DNA of 64,000 nucleotides from Nocardia aurantia (GCF_009604425.1 NZ_WEGI01000015.1:175645-239644), one strand, 5' to 3'. Numbered from the stretch's first letter, positions 26,011-34,947 are shown. Made by a program: numbers and translations. The notes: generated by a model from the letters alone, not told the origin.

Positions 26011-27549
26011 ATGACTCGTGCCCCTGACCGTTCCACCGAGACGTCCGCGCCGCGGATGCCGGTGAATCCCATCCGAATCGTGAAAAGCCAGCTGTGGCAG
26101 CACATCCGGCCCGATACCGCTCGCGATGTCTCGCCGCCGGTGTCGGAAGATGATACGGTGCACCGGATTTCGCGTGCCGGCTCGACTGCCGCGCCGCGCC
26201 AGCTCACCTCGCTGGATCATCAGCTGCTCGATGCCGACCTCGAGACGACCCCCCTGCACATCGGGGTGCTCGCCCTGCTGGATTCGGGTGCCGCGCCCGC
26301 GCCCTTGACCGCGCCCGCCGTACGGCGGCTGTTCGCCGAGCGACTACATCTGGTCCCGGCGCTGCGCTGGCGGCTGCGTACCGTGCCGTTCGGGGTCGAC
26401 CGGCCGTACTGGGAGGACTGCGCCACGGTGGATCTCGGTTGCCATGTGCGCGAGATCCGGCTCGGCGGCGACGCCGGTGACGAGGAACTCGGTGCGCTGA
26501 TCGCCCGGCTGCACGAGACACCGCTGGACCGCGATCGGCCGCTGTGGGAGTGCTTTCTGGTGTCGGGGCTGTCCGCCGGCCGGCAGGCGCTGTACGCCAA
26601 GGTGCACCACGCCGTCATCGACGGAGTGTCGGCGGCGGAGATCTTCGCGGCGGTCTTCGACGCCTCGCCCGAGCCGGTGGCGCCCCCACTGCCCGCCGAC
26701 GGGGTGCGCCTGCACCACACGCCGGGCATGGTCGAGATGCTGGCGCGCAGCGTCGGTACGGTGGTCGGCCGGCAGGCCGAGCGGGTGCGGACCCCGGTGC
26801 GGGTGGCGCCGACGCTGCTGCGCGCGGTCGCGGATCTGCGCAAGAAGCATCCCGGCGTGCCGTTCAACGCCACCAACACCGCCCGCCGCAGCGTCGCCTA
26901 CACCTCGCTGCCGCTGGCGCCGATCAAGGAGATCAAGCGCAGCGTCGACGGCACCGTCAACGACGTGGTGATGGCCTTGTGTACCACCGCGTTACGGCGC
27001 TGGCTGGCCGACCACGACGTACCCGCCGACGCGCCGCTGCTGGCCGCCGTGCCGATCTCGGTGCGGACCGCCGAACAGGCCGGCACCGCCGGCAATCAGT
27101 TCTCGGTCATGTTGTGCGAGTTGCCGATCGACGAGCCGGATCCGCATCATCGGCTGAAGCTGTTGCACGCCGGTCTGCTGGAATCGAAGCAGAAGTTCCG
27201 GGCCGGGACGCCGACGGTGCTGCACGAGGCCGCCGGGCTGCTGCCGTCGGTCGCGCACGGCGCCGCCACCCGCGCGTTGCTGCGGGTCGCCGCGCCCGCG
27301 CTGCCGCTGACCAACCTGATCATCTCCAATGTCCCGGGCCCGCAGTTCCCGTTGTACGCCGGCGGCATCCCGGTGCTGGCCGGCTATCCGATATCGGTGC
27401 TCACGGATCTGTCCGGCGGATTGAACATCACGGCCATCTCCTTCGACGGCCACCTCGACGTCGGCATCGTCGCCTGCCCCGACAGCGTGCCCGATGTGTG
27501 GGACCTGGCCCGGTATCTGCACCACGCCCTCGCGGAACTGCGGTACTGA
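26011..27549 (+). CDS. Wax ester synthase/acyl-CoA:diacylglycerol acyltransferase
   Basis: A 512-residue WS/DGAT. The active-site HHxxxDG is HHAVIDG at residues 199-205. Further family blocks are LDRDRPLWE, GTVNDVVMALC and the C-terminal NVPGPQFPLYAGG. These enzymes make storage triacylglycerols or wax esters from acyl-CoA at the membrane. The protein carries a non-conserved extension of about 65 residues before the usual start region (LTSLDHQLLDADLE), so a later start is possible, though the only visible GGAG is at ATG 26011. Confidence 0.93.
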   Translation: MTRAPDRSTETSAPRMPVNPIRIVKSQLWQHIRPDTARDVSPPVSEDDTVHRISRAGSTAAPRQLTSLDHQLLDADLETTPLHIGVLALLDSGAAPAPLTAPAVRRLFAERLHLVPALRWRLRTVPFGVDRPYWEDCATVDLGCHVREIRLGGDAGDEELGALIARLHETPLDRDRPLWECFLVSGLSAGRQALYAKVHHAVIDGVSAAEIFAAVFDASPEPVAPPLPADGVRLHHTPGMVEMLARSVGTVVGRQAERVRTPVRVAPTLLRAVADLRKKHPGVPFNATNTARRSVAYTSLPLAPIKEIKRSVDGTVNDVVMALCTTALRRWLADHDVPADAPLLAAVPISVRTAEQAGTAGNQFSVMLCELPIDEPDPHHRLKLLHAGLLESKQKFRAGTPTVLHEAAGLLPSVAHGAATRALLRVAAPALPLTNLIISNVPGPQFPLYAGGIPVLAGYPISVLTDLSGGLNITAISFDGHLDVGIVACPDSVPDVWDLARYLHHALAELRY

Positions 27550-27688
27550 TCCACTCCCGGTGAGTGCGATTGGCAATCGTCTGGCAACTGTGGGAAATGT
27601 GGCTGCAACAAGGGAGCAACGGATCGGAAATCGATACCTGCTTCCATGGTGCGGGTCCGGACCGCCGCACCGCTCGGAGGGAGTGCCG

Positions 27689-28156
27689 ATGTTCGAATCC
27701 TGTTGCACACCACATGATGTCACGCACTTATTGCGTTTCCGTTTCGGACTCCCGGTGCGGCTGGTGGCCGGTCGGCCCGCGGTGGTGTGCGGCGGTGCGA
27801 TCGGTGCGATCGGCATGCCCGCCGAGCTCGGTGTCCAGGTTCTGCAGCTACTCAGCAATCATTGCGGGCCGGTGGTGACCGATCCGCGGGGCACGATGTG
27901 GACGTTCTTGGTCGCGGGTATGCGGTCCGGTGTGGCCGGGTCCGGCGACGGCGCGGGCGCCGGGGAACGGTTCGGCGACACTACCGTGACCGTGCACCCG
28001 GCCGGTCGATCGGTATTGCTGCCGATGTCCGACACCGGCTTCGGCTGGCGCTGGGCCCGGGAGCCACAGCCGGGCCGGTTGCGGCTGCCGCAGCCGGCCG
28101 CGGTGCTGGACGCGCTGGACGCGGCGCTCGGGTCCGAGCGCGCCGCGGCCGGCTGA
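27689..28156 (+). CDS. Hypothetical protein
   Basis: A 155-residue protein that I cannot assign. It starts MFESCCTPHDVTHLLRFRFG and ends in a Leu/Ala-rich helix (LDALDAALGSERAAAG). Blocks such as GPVVTDPRGTMWTFLVAG and VLLPMSDTGFGWRW suggest a compact globular domain. GGAGGGAG upstream of ATG 27689 is a strong ribosome binding site. A hairpin terminator follows at 28160. Confidence 0.65.
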   Translation: MFESCCTPHDVTHLLRFRFGLPVRLVAGRPAVVCGGAIGAIGMPAELGVQVLQLLSNHCGPVVTDPRGTMWTFLVAGMRSGVAGSGDGAGAGERFGDTTVTVHPAGRSVLLPMSDTGFGWRWAREPQPGRLRLPQPAAVLDALDAALGSERAAAG

Positions 28157-28159
28157 CGC

Positions 28160-28188
28160 GTGCCCGGCCCGGTCACCGGGCCGGGCAC
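28160..28188. terminator. Bidirectional hairpin terminator
   Basis: GTGCCCGGCCCGG (28160-28172) pairs with CCGGGCCGGGCAC (28176-28188) over a 3-nt loop. It lies between two convergent genes ending at 28156 and 28195. There is no U tract, as often in actinobacteria. Confidence 0.65.
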
Positions 28189-28194
28189 ACCCCG

Positions 28195-28362
28195 TCATGC
28201 CAACGGATACTGCCCGGGCGGGAAACCGCCATAACCGCCATAACCGCCGTACCCGTAACCGCCCGGGTTCGCGAGATCGCCGATGAGCGTGAAAATCGAT
28301 TGCCCCAGGGACAGTACGTCCGAACCGATGGTGCTGAAGATACCCGCAAACGTCGACAACAT
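28195..28362 (-). CDS. Tiny Gly/Tyr-rich peptide (55 aa)
   Basis: A small gene of 55 residues. The N-terminal 32 residues (MLSTFAGIFSTIGSDVLSLG, then QSIFTLIGDLAN) look like an amphipathic or hydrophobic helix without charged start or cleavage site. The tail is PGGYGYGGYGGYGGFPPGQY, a GGY repeat. AAGGA sits 8 nt before ATG 28362 and a terminator follows the stop, both supporting a real gene. A short uncleaved helix plus Gly/Tyr tail would suit a cell-envelope peptide. Small porin-like peptides of Corynebacterium come to mind, but homology is not shown. Confidence 0.7.
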   Translation of the reverse strand: MLSTFAGIFSTIGSDVLSLGQSIFTLIGDLANPGGYGYGGYGGYGGFPPGQYPLA

Positions 28363-28885
28363 TCGCCACGTCCTTCTGCCTACCGAGGGATGGTCCGTCC
28401 CAGCGTGACATACCGCCGGCCCTCCGCCGACGCGAATTCATTGAATACCAGTAACTTTGGGGCAATTGTCGCCTTCGCTCCATGTTCCGAGGTGCGGTAT
28501 CGCGCCGCCGCGCAAGTGATCCGGGCTTTTCGACGTACCCCTCCGCCGAATTACATCCGATGAATTCGACGCGTGAAGAGTTCAGATTCCGATCGGAACA
28601 TTCGTTGCGAATTGGCAATCTATTGGTTACCTTGACGGGGCAAATTGTCACCGATGCCCGCGAACCGACGCGGATCGATACGTCGTGTTCGGCGTGGAGA
28701 CGGCGGAAGCGCGCGGGTATTCATCCGCCCGGCTCGTGCCAGTTCGGCCCGAGCCATCCCGACGGGTGGTGGCAGCGCAGTTAGGAGCCCCGGAGAACGG
28801 CTCTCGACGATGTGATTACTTCGTACTCGTATACACGCGCAGGCAACGTGATTCGAGCTACGGACCCGGAATGGAAAGACAGTAG
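28363..28885. other. AT-richer intergenic stretch
   Basis: About 520 bases between the divergent tiny-peptide gene and the secreted-protein gene. It is clearly lower in GC than its surroundings and has no convincing ORF. Related words GGCAATTGTCGCC (near 28471) and GGCAAATTGTCACC (near 28639) occur twice and could be regulator sites. Promoters for both flanking genes should lie here. Confidence 0.4.
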
Positions 28886-29653
28886 ATGAGGAAGTTCACG
28901 GTCTCGCTCGCACTCGTCATCAGTGCGGCGACCATCGCCGGTGGTGTGGCAAACGCCGATCCGGCGCCCGCCCAGCAACTGGCTCAGCCGATCGCGACCG
29001 ACGTCCAGGACGTCGACGCCAACGGCGTGCACTACACCGTCGGGCGTGACGGCGACGCCGTCGTCCTGACGTCCGAGAACGGCAGCTTCCAGGCCGTCGA
29101 CGGCAGCCTGGTCGTCTCCGACGGGGACGGCGCGGCGGTCGACTCGCTGCCGCTGTCCTACAACAAGGACAACGTGGCGTTCCCGATCGCGGCCCAGATC
29201 GACGGCGGCAACGTGCGGCTGACCCCGGCGACCACCGGCGGCGTCCCGGCGGACATCGCGCAGGCGCAGCACACCACCGAGTCGTTCACCCCGCGTGACC
29301 AGCAGGAGCTGTCGGCGTTCTCGTCGCGGGCCTCCATCGCCAGCACCACCGGCGCGATCATCGGCGCGATCGTCGGCGGCGGCATCGGCTGCATCGCCGG
29401 CGCGGTCGTCGGCTCCGTGTCGACCGCCATCACCACCCTGTTCGCCGGCGTGCTGCCCGGCGCCGTGGTCGGCTGCATCGCGGGTGTGGCCACCATCGGC
29501 GCGGTCGGCACCCTCGCGGGCGCGGCCCTGGTCGCGGGCCCGATCGTGCTGTGGTCCGCGTACCAGTACTTCAGCACCATCACCGCGCCGTGCACCGGCC
29601 CGGGCGCGTACTGCGTCGATCCGGCCGCTCCGAAGGCGCCGGACGCGAAGTAA
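28886..29653 (+). CDS. Secreted DUF8020-type protein, copy 1
   Basis: A 255-residue exported protein. It has a signal peptide (MRKFTVSLALVISAATIAGG, cleavage near ANA/DPA). A beta-rich domain of about 90 residues follows (VHYTVGRDGDAVVLTSENGS, then DGAAVDSLPLSYNKDNVAFP and VRLTPAT), resembling the Nocardia/Rhodococcus DUF8020 domain. Then comes a Gly/Ala-rich hydrophobic stretch (TGAIIGAIVGGGIGCIAGAV and similar) that could insert in a membrane. The end is CTGPGAYCVDPAAPK. GGAAAG is the ribosome binding site. The next gene is a close paralogue. Function unknown. Confidence 0.82.
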   Translation: MRKFTVSLALVISAATIAGGVANADPAPAQQLAQPIATDVQDVDANGVHYTVGRDGDAVVLTSENGSFQAVDGSLVVSDGDGAAVDSLPLSYNKDNVAFPIAAQIDGGNVRLTPATTGGVPADIAQAQHTTESFTPRDQQELSAFSSRASIASTTGAIIGAIVGGGIGCIAGAVVGSVSTAITTLFAGVLPGAVVGCIAGVATIGAVGTLAGAALVAGPIVLWSAYQYFSTITAPCTGPGAYCVDPAAPKAPDAK

Positions 29654-29669
29654 TCGCACCGTGTGAACG

Positions 29670-29710
29670 ATCGGGCGTGCCATCGAATTCGGTGGCACGC
29701 CCGATTCTTT
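29670..29710 (+). terminator. Terminator between the two paralogues
   Basis: ATCGGGCGTGCCA (29670-29682) and TGGCACGCCCGAT (29693-29705) form a perfect 13-bp stem followed by TCTTT. It lies 17 bases after the first gene's stop, so the second paralogue likely has its own promoter. Confidence 0.8.
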
Positions 29711-29918
29711 CGTGCCGAGCCGCGTTCCTGCCGAATTCTCTACTCTAGAGCAATTTTTCGGTGATCAGGGCTGTTCGGAATTGTTCCGCGAACTCGCCCG
29801 CACCCGGTGCTTCCGGCCCTACTCTTGTTGCGCTCGTGCCGAACAAGTTGCCCCGAATCCGGAAGCGCTTCAGCAACACGGCCTTCCGCGATCCGGATCG
29901 AGGGAAGGTGCGCAGATC

Positions 29919-30665
29919 ATGAAATCCGGTGTCCCCTTCGCGATCGCCGCGATCGTCATCGTGCTCGCCGGTGGCCTGGCCGCCGCGGATCCGCTGCCGC
30001 CGTCGTCCCCGCCGGGACAGGCCGTCACGATCGAGGGCAGACGGTACTTCGTCGCCCGCGACGACGACGCGGTGATCGTCACCGCCGCCGACGCCGACTT
30101 CGAGACCGCCGGCGACAGCCTGCTCGTCCGCGACGGCGACGAGGTGGTCGACTCGCTGCCGCTGTCCTACCGCCTGGACGCCGTCGCCTTCCCGATCGAT
30201 GCCGACGTCGACGGGAACACCGTGCGGCTGACCCCGGCGACGGATGCCGGAGTCCCCGAACGAGGTCTGTTCGCCGCCGCGGCCACGGCCCGGACCGTCG
30301 AATCCTTCACCCCCCGCGATCAGCAGGAGCTGACCGCGTTCTCGCAGCGGGCCACCATCGCCGGCCTGGTGGGCGCGGTGGTCGGCGCGATCGTCGGCGG
30401 TGGGCTCGGCTGCCTGGCGGGCGCGATCGTCGGCTCGGTGACCGCGGCGGTGACCACGCTGCTGGCCGGAATGCTGCCGGGTGGGATCGTCGGCTGCATC
30501 GCCGGTATCGCGCTGATCGGCGCGGTCGGCACCATCGCCGGGGCGGCGCTGGTCGCCGGTCCGATCCTGCTGTGGTCGGCATTCCAGTACTTCACGACGA
30601 TCCTGTCGCCGTGTATCGGGCCGGGCAACTACTGTGTCGATCCGGCGGCGCCGAAGGGCAGCTGA
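29919..30665 (+). CDS. Secreted DUF8020-type protein, copy 2
   Basis: A 248-residue paralogue of the preceding protein. It has a signal peptide (GVPFAIAAIVIVLAGGLAAA/DP), a beta-rich domain (RRYFVARDDDAVIVTAADAD, then DEVVDSLPLSYRLDAVAFPI), the shared ESFTPRDQQEL motif, the glycine-rich hydrophobic segment with three conserved Cys, and a C-terminal YCVDPAAPK. Similarity is highest in the C-terminal ~130 residues, and the two are colinear, pointing to tandem duplication. GGAAGG precedes ATG 29919 by 10 nt. Function unknown; location exported or membrane-anchored. Confidence 0.8.
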   Translation: MKSGVPFAIAAIVIVLAGGLAAADPLPPSSPPGQAVTIEGRRYFVARDDDAVIVTAADADFETAGDSLLVRDGDEVVDSLPLSYRLDAVAFPIDADVDGNTVRLTPATDAGVPERGLFAAAATARTVESFTPRDQQELTAFSQRATIAGLVGAVVGAIVGGGLGCLAGAIVGSVTAAVTTLLAGMLPGGIVGCIAGIALIGAVGTIAGAALVAGPILLWSAFQYFTTILSPCIGPGNYCVDPAAPKGS

Positions 30666-30694
30666 ACCGGTCCGACCCCCGATTGTGAATGGGC

Positions 30695-30716
30695 TTGCAT
30701 CATCGTGCATAATCAT
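30695..30716 (+). promoter_or_regulatory. ArgR-type box upstream of argG
   Basis: It reads TTGCA, TC, then ATCGTGCATAATCAT, 20 of 22 positions identical to the argC-promoter site. It contains a -10-like CATAAT (30709-30714). Another TTTGCA follows directly and may add a half-site. Confidence 0.7.
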
Positions 30717-30771
30717 TTGCAGGTGGAGCGGGCTGCCCATTCGTACAAAAAATTCTGAGGAGCGCATGAAC

Positions 30772-31974
30772 ATGGCCGATCGCGTCGTACTCGCCTACTC
30801 CGGCGGGTTGGACACCTCCGTCGCCATCAGCTGGATCGGCAAGGAGACCGGGGCCGAGGTCGTCGCGGTGGCCATCGACCTGGGCCAGGGCGGCGAGGAT
30901 ATGAACGTCGTGCGGCAGCGCGCGCTCGACTGCGGCGCGGTCGAGGCGGTCGTGGTCGACGCGCGCGACGAGTTCGCCGACGACTACTGCCTGCCCACCA
31001 TCCAGGCCAATGCGCTCTATCAGGGTCAGTACCCGCTGGTGTCGGCGATCAGCCGCCCGCTGATCGTCAAGCACCTCGTCGAGGCCGCCAAGTTCCACAA
31101 CGCGAGCACCGTCGCGCACGGCTGCACCGGCAAGGGCAACGACCAGGTGCGGTTCGAGGTCGGCATCGGCGCGCTGGCCCCCGATCTGACCGTCATCGCC
31201 CCGGTCCGGGACTACGCCTGGACCCGGGAGAAGGCCATCGCCTTCGCGGAGGAGAACAGCCTCCCGATCAACGTCACCAAGAAGTCGCCGTTCTCCATCG
31301 ACCAGAACGTGTGGGGCCGCGCGGTCGAGACCGGATTCCTCGAGGATCTGTGGAACGCGCCCACCAAGGACGTCTACGACTACACGGTCGACCCGACCGT
31401 CAACTTCGAGGCCCCCGACGAGCTGATCGTCACCTTCGACCGCGGTGTGCCGGTCGCGATCGACGGCCGCCCGGTCAGCGTGCTCGAGGCGATCGTCGAG
31501 CTGAACCGCCGCGCCGGCCGCCAGGGCGTGGGCCGCCTCGACATGGTCGAGGACCGGCTCGTCGGCATCAAGAGCCGCGAGATCTACGAGGCGCCGGGCG
31601 CGCTCACCCTGATCGCCGCCCATCAGGCGCTGGAGAACGTCACCCTCGAGCGCGAGCTGGGCCGCTACAAGCGCCAGATCGAGCAGCGCTGGGGCGAGCT
31701 GGCCTACGACGGCCTGTGGTACTCACCGCTGAAGCGGGCCCTGGACGCCTTCGTCCGCGACACCCAGGAGCACGTCTCCGGCGACATCCGGATGGTGCTG
31801 CACGGCGGCAACGCCGTGGTCAACGGCCGCCGCAGCGAGCAGTCGCTGTACGACTTCAACCTGGCCACCTACGACGAGGGCGACACCTTCGACCAGTCGC
31901 TGGCCAAGGGCTTCGTGCAGATCCACGGCCTGTCCTCCAAGGTCGCCGCCCGCCGGGACCTCAGCAAGAAGTAA
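30772..31974 (+). CDS. argG: Argininosuccinate synthase
   Basis: A 400-residue enzyme joining citrulline and aspartate with ATP. The PP-loop is RVVLAYSGGLDTSVA. Substrate loops include HGCTGKGNDQVRFE and SPFSIDQNVWGR. ATG 30772 is preferred over ATG 30766, because GAGGAG then has a 9-nt spacing and the length fits mycobacterial ArgG. An ArgR-type box lies upstream. argH follows, but with a methyltransferase gene in between. Confidence 0.97.
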   Translation: MADRVVLAYSGGLDTSVAISWIGKETGAEVVAVAIDLGQGGEDMNVVRQRALDCGAVEAVVVDARDEFADDYCLPTIQANALYQGQYPLVSAISRPLIVKHLVEAAKFHNASTVAHGCTGKGNDQVRFEVGIGALAPDLTVIAPVRDYAWTREKAIAFAEENSLPINVTKKSPFSIDQNVWGRAVETGFLEDLWNAPTKDVYDYTVDPTVNFEAPDELIVTFDRGVPVAIDGRPVSVLEAIVELNRRAGRQGVGRLDMVEDRLVGIKSREIYEAPGALTLIAAHQALENVTLERELGRYKRQIEQRWGELAYDGLWYSPLKRALDAFVRDTQEHVSGDIRMVLHGGNAVVNGRRSEQSLYDFNLATYDEGDTFDQSLAKGFVQIHGLSSKVAARRDLSKK

Positions 31975-32239
31975 CCGGACCGCGACCGCACGACCGGTCG
32001 GGCCGCTCCGACCCGCAGGTCGGGAGGCGGTATGGCTGCTGCGCTGAGCGGGTGGCCGGGCGCCGCGCGTTCCGGCGGCAGACCCGGGTGCGACAGCTGA
32101 GAGCGGTCGGCGGATCAGCGGGTGCCCGCTGCGTGCCGGCCGCGCGGTCCAGGCGTAGCGTCGGGTGGCGTTCGACCACCGACGTGGGTGTCCTGACGCG
32201 GTATCCGGCAGGAACCGGTGGAGTCCGACAGGAGGCGTG

Positions 32240-33136
32240 ATGCGAACCGACGGCGACAGCTGGGAGATCACCGAGAGCGTCGGTGCGACCGCCCTCGGGG
32301 TGGCAGCCATGCGGGCGGCGGAGACCCGCCGTGACGACGCGCTGTTCCACGATCCGTATGCCGAGCGGCTGGTGCGGGCCACCGGTGACAGCGGCTGGGC
32401 CCGGATGCTCGACGGTGACTTCGCGCGGCGGCGGGCGGAACTCGGGCGCGCGGGTGTGGGCAACGGTGGCTTCCTGGTCGGCCGTACCGTCTACTTCGAT
32501 GAGTACTTCGCCGCCGCGACCGCCGCGGGGCTGCGGCAGGTCGTGATCCTCGCCGCGGGGTTGGACGCGCGGGCCTTTCGACTCGAATGGCCTTCCGGCA
32601 CTGTGCTTTTCGAGCTCGATCAGCCGAAGGTGCTGGCGTTCAAGGCTGGCGCGCTGACCGGTGTGGCGCCGGCCGCCGATCGCCGTGAGGTGGCTGTCGA
32701 CCTCCGGCAGGACTGGCCGAAGATATTGCGGGACAACGGCTTCAACCCCTCCGCCCCGACCGCCTGGCTGGCCGAGGGACTGCTGCGGTACCTGCCCGCC
32801 GACGCCCTGGATCGCCTGTTCGACAACATCGACGGGCTCAGCGCGACCGGCAGCCGGATCGCCCTGAACTCCGGGCAGGTCCGGTCGCGGCGCTCCGAGT
32901 ACGAGCGGGTGGCCCGTGCGAAGCTGTTGGCCGACATCGGCATTCAGCTCGATCTGGACGGCCTCTGGTACGACGAGGCGGGCCGTAGCGATCCGGCGGA
33001 ATGGTTCGGCGGGCGCGGCTGGACGGTGTCGTCCACCAGCCTGGCCGAGGTGCTGAGCGCACACGGCCGCCCGACCTCGGCGGACGAGTCCGCCGACATC
33101 GACCGACACACACTGTTGACCGCGATCCGCGGGTGA
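32240..33136 (+). CDS. SAM-dependent methyltransferase (mycobacterial TIGR00027/LCM-like type)
   Basis: A 298-residue class I methyltransferase of a family expanded in mycobacteria and Nocardia. The N-terminal block ESVGATALGVAAMRAAETRR, SAM motif QVVILAAGLDARAFRLEWP, FELDQPKVLAFK, and AWLAEGLLRYLP are diagnostic. Related enzymes methylate carboxyl groups or unknown small molecules. AGGAGG lies 4 nt before ATG 32240. The gene sits between argG and argH on the same strand and ends 17 bp before argH, so it is probably co-transcribed with it. No role in arginine synthesis is known. Confidence 0.88.
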   Translation: MRTDGDSWEITESVGATALGVAAMRAAETRRDDALFHDPYAERLVRATGDSGWARMLDGDFARRRAELGRAGVGNGGFLVGRTVYFDEYFAAATAAGLRQVVILAAGLDARAFRLEWPSGTVLFELDQPKVLAFKAGALTGVAPAADRREVAVDLRQDWPKILRDNGFNPSAPTAWLAEGLLRYLPADALDRLFDNIDGLSATGSRIALNSGQVRSRRSEYERVARAKLLADIGIQLDLDGLWYDEAGRSDPAEWFGGRGWTVSSTSLAEVLSAHGRPTSADESADIDRHTLLTAIRG

Positions 33137-33153
33137 GGAGAGACGACGCAGCG

Positions 33154-34575
33154 ATGAGCCAGGGTGGCAGCACCAACGAAGGGGCGTTGTGGGGCGGCCG
33201 GTTCGCCGCCGGTCCGGCGGAAGCGATGGCGGCGCTGAGCAAGTCGACCCATTTCGACTGGGCGTTGGCGCCCTACGACATTCGCGCCTCCAAGGCCCAC
33301 GCCCGGGTCCTGCACAAGGCCGGGCTGCTGTCGGACGCGGAGCTGGCGGGTATGCAGGACGGCCTGGACCGGCTCGCCACCGACGTCGCCTCCGGCGCCT
33401 TCGCCGCCGCGGAATCCGACGAGGATGTGCACGGCGCGCTGGAACGCGGCCTGATCGACCGGGTCGGTCCCGAACTCGGCGGCCGGCTGCGAGCCGGCCG
33501 GTCCCGGAACGACCAGGTGGCCACGCTGTTCCGGATGTGGCTGCGCGACGCCGCCCGCCGCGTCGGCGCCGGCGTCCTGGACGTGGTCGACGCCCTGGTG
33601 GCGCAGGCCGCCGCCCATCCGGACGTGGTGATGGCCGGTAAGACCCATCTGCAGTCCGCGCAGCCGGTGCTGCTGGCGCATCAGCTGCTCGCGCACGCTC
33701 ATCCGCTGCTGCGCGACCTGGATCGGCTGCGCGACTTCGACAAGCGCGCGGCGATCTCCCCCTACGGCAGCGGCGCGCTGGCCGGCTCCTCGCTCGGCCT
33801 CGATCCGGAGGCGATCGCCGCGGATCTGGGTTTCGATGCGGCGGCGGCGAATTCGATCGATGCCACCTCCGCCCGTGACTTCGCCGCCGAGGCCGCGTTC
33901 GTGTTCGCCATGATCGCCGTCGACCTCTCCCGGCTGGCCGAGGAGGTGATCATCTGGAGCACACCGGAATTCGGCTACGTGACGCTCGCCGACGCCTGGT
34001 CCACCGGCTCCTCGATCATGCCGCAGAAGAAGAATCCGGACGTCGCCGAGCTGACCCGCGGCAAGACCGGCCGGCTGATCGGCAACCTCACCGGCCTGCT
34101 GGCCACGCTGAAGGCCCAGCCGCTGGCCTACAACCGTGATCTGCAGGAGGACAAGGAACCGGTCTTCGATTCGGTCGCCCAGCTGGAACTGCTGCTGCCC
34201 GCGCTGGCGGGCCTGGTCGCCACCCTGACCTTCCACCCGCAGCGGATGGCCGAATTGGCTCCCGCCGGTTACACACTCGCCACCGATATCGCCGAATGGC
34301 TGGTCCGCCAAGGCGTTCCGTTCCGCGACGCGCACGAGGCCGCGGGAGCCTGTGTGCGACTGGCCGAATCGCGCGGTGTCGGCCTGGCCGAACTGACCGA
34401 CGGCGAGTTCGCCGCCATCGACCTCGCGCTGTCCGCGGAGGTGCGCGAGGTTCTGACCGTCGAGGGCTCGATCGCCTCCCGCAACGCCCGCGGCGGCACC
34501 GCCGGTGTCCAGGTCGCGAAGCAACTCGACGAGGTCCGCCAGGCGGTCACCGAGGCCCGCGCCCGGCTGCGCTGA
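33154..34575 (+). CDS. argH: Argininosuccinate lyase
   Basis: A 473-residue fumarase-superfamily lyase releasing arginine and fumarate. Signature loop GSSIMPQKKNPDVAELTRGK is present, with LRAGRSRNDQVATLFRMWLR and GKTHLQSAQPVLLAHQ. The length is normal. ATG 33154 begins MSQGGSTNEGALWGGRF. GAGGAG is 13 nt upstream, a rather long spacing. A hairpin follows at 34581. Confidence 0.97.
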   Translation: MSQGGSTNEGALWGGRFAAGPAEAMAALSKSTHFDWALAPYDIRASKAHARVLHKAGLLSDAELAGMQDGLDRLATDVASGAFAAAESDEDVHGALERGLIDRVGPELGGRLRAGRSRNDQVATLFRMWLRDAARRVGAGVLDVVDALVAQAAAHPDVVMAGKTHLQSAQPVLLAHQLLAHAHPLLRDLDRLRDFDKRAAISPYGSGALAGSSLGLDPEAIAADLGFDAAAANSIDATSARDFAAEAAFVFAMIAVDLSRLAEEVIIWSTPEFGYVTLADAWSTGSSIMPQKKNPDVAELTRGKTGRLIGNLTGLLATLKAQPLAYNRDLQEDKEPVFDSVAQLELLLPALAGLVATLTFHPQRMAELAPAGYTLATDIAEWLVRQGVPFRDAHEAAGACVRLAESRGVGLAELTDGEFAAIDLALSAEVREVLTVEGSIASRNARGGTAGVQVAKQLDEVRQAVTEARARLR

Positions 34576-34580
34576 TCGTC

Positions 34581-34613
34581 CCGTGGCGGTGGCTCCGGCC
34601 GCCGCCACGGTTA
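34581..34613 (+). terminator. Hairpin after argH
   Basis: CCGTGGCGG (34581-34589) pairs with CCGCCACGG (34602-34610), followed by TTAT. It is 6 bases after the argH stop. Confidence 0.5.
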
Positions 34614-34623
34614 TCGTGCGGTC

Positions 34624-34947
34624 ATGATGTTCGTGCTGTTGGCGCTGGCCATCGCGTCCGAGGTGTCGGCGACGATATCGCTGAAGTTGTCCGAGGGGTT
34701 CACCAAACCGGCGCCGGCGGTGGTGGTCGTGATCGGCTACGTGGCGGCGTTCGTCTTCCTGTCGCAGGCGCTGAAGCGCGGCATGGCGGTCGGCGTCGCC
34801 TACGGTGTGTGGTCGGCGGTCGGCGTGGTCGCCGTCGCGATCATCGGCGCGCTGTTCCTCGGTGAACGGCTGACCGCGATCCAGATCGGCGGGATCGGGC
34901 TGCTGGTGCTCGGTGTTCTGGCCCTGGAACTCGGTGGGGCGCATTGA
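34624..34947 (+). CDS. Small multidrug resistance (SMR) transporter
   Basis: A 107-residue, four-helix membrane protein. The essential glutamate is in LAIASEVSATISLKLSEGF, helix 3 has KRGMAVGVAYGVWSAVGVVA, and helix 4 includes ERLTAIQIGGIGLLVLGVLA. These proteins export quaternary ammonium or guanidinium-type cations using proton exchange. A single gene is present, suggesting a homodimer. It follows argH but after a hairpin, so it may be separately transcribed. Confidence 0.92.
   Translation: MMFVLLALAIASEVSATISLKLSEGFTKPAPAVVVVIGYVAAFVFLSQALKRGMAVGVAYGVWSAVGVVAVAIIGALFLGERLTAIQIGGIGLLVLGVLALELGGAH

Noticed and set aside
27685..27705. TTCGAATCC resembling a tRNA T-loop
   Set aside because: No acceptor or anticodon stems around it; it is the first codons of the gene at 27689.
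30766..30771. ATG 30766 as the argG start
   Set aside because: The GAGGAG would be only 3 nt away; ATG 30772 has 9-nt spacing and gives the usual N-terminus.
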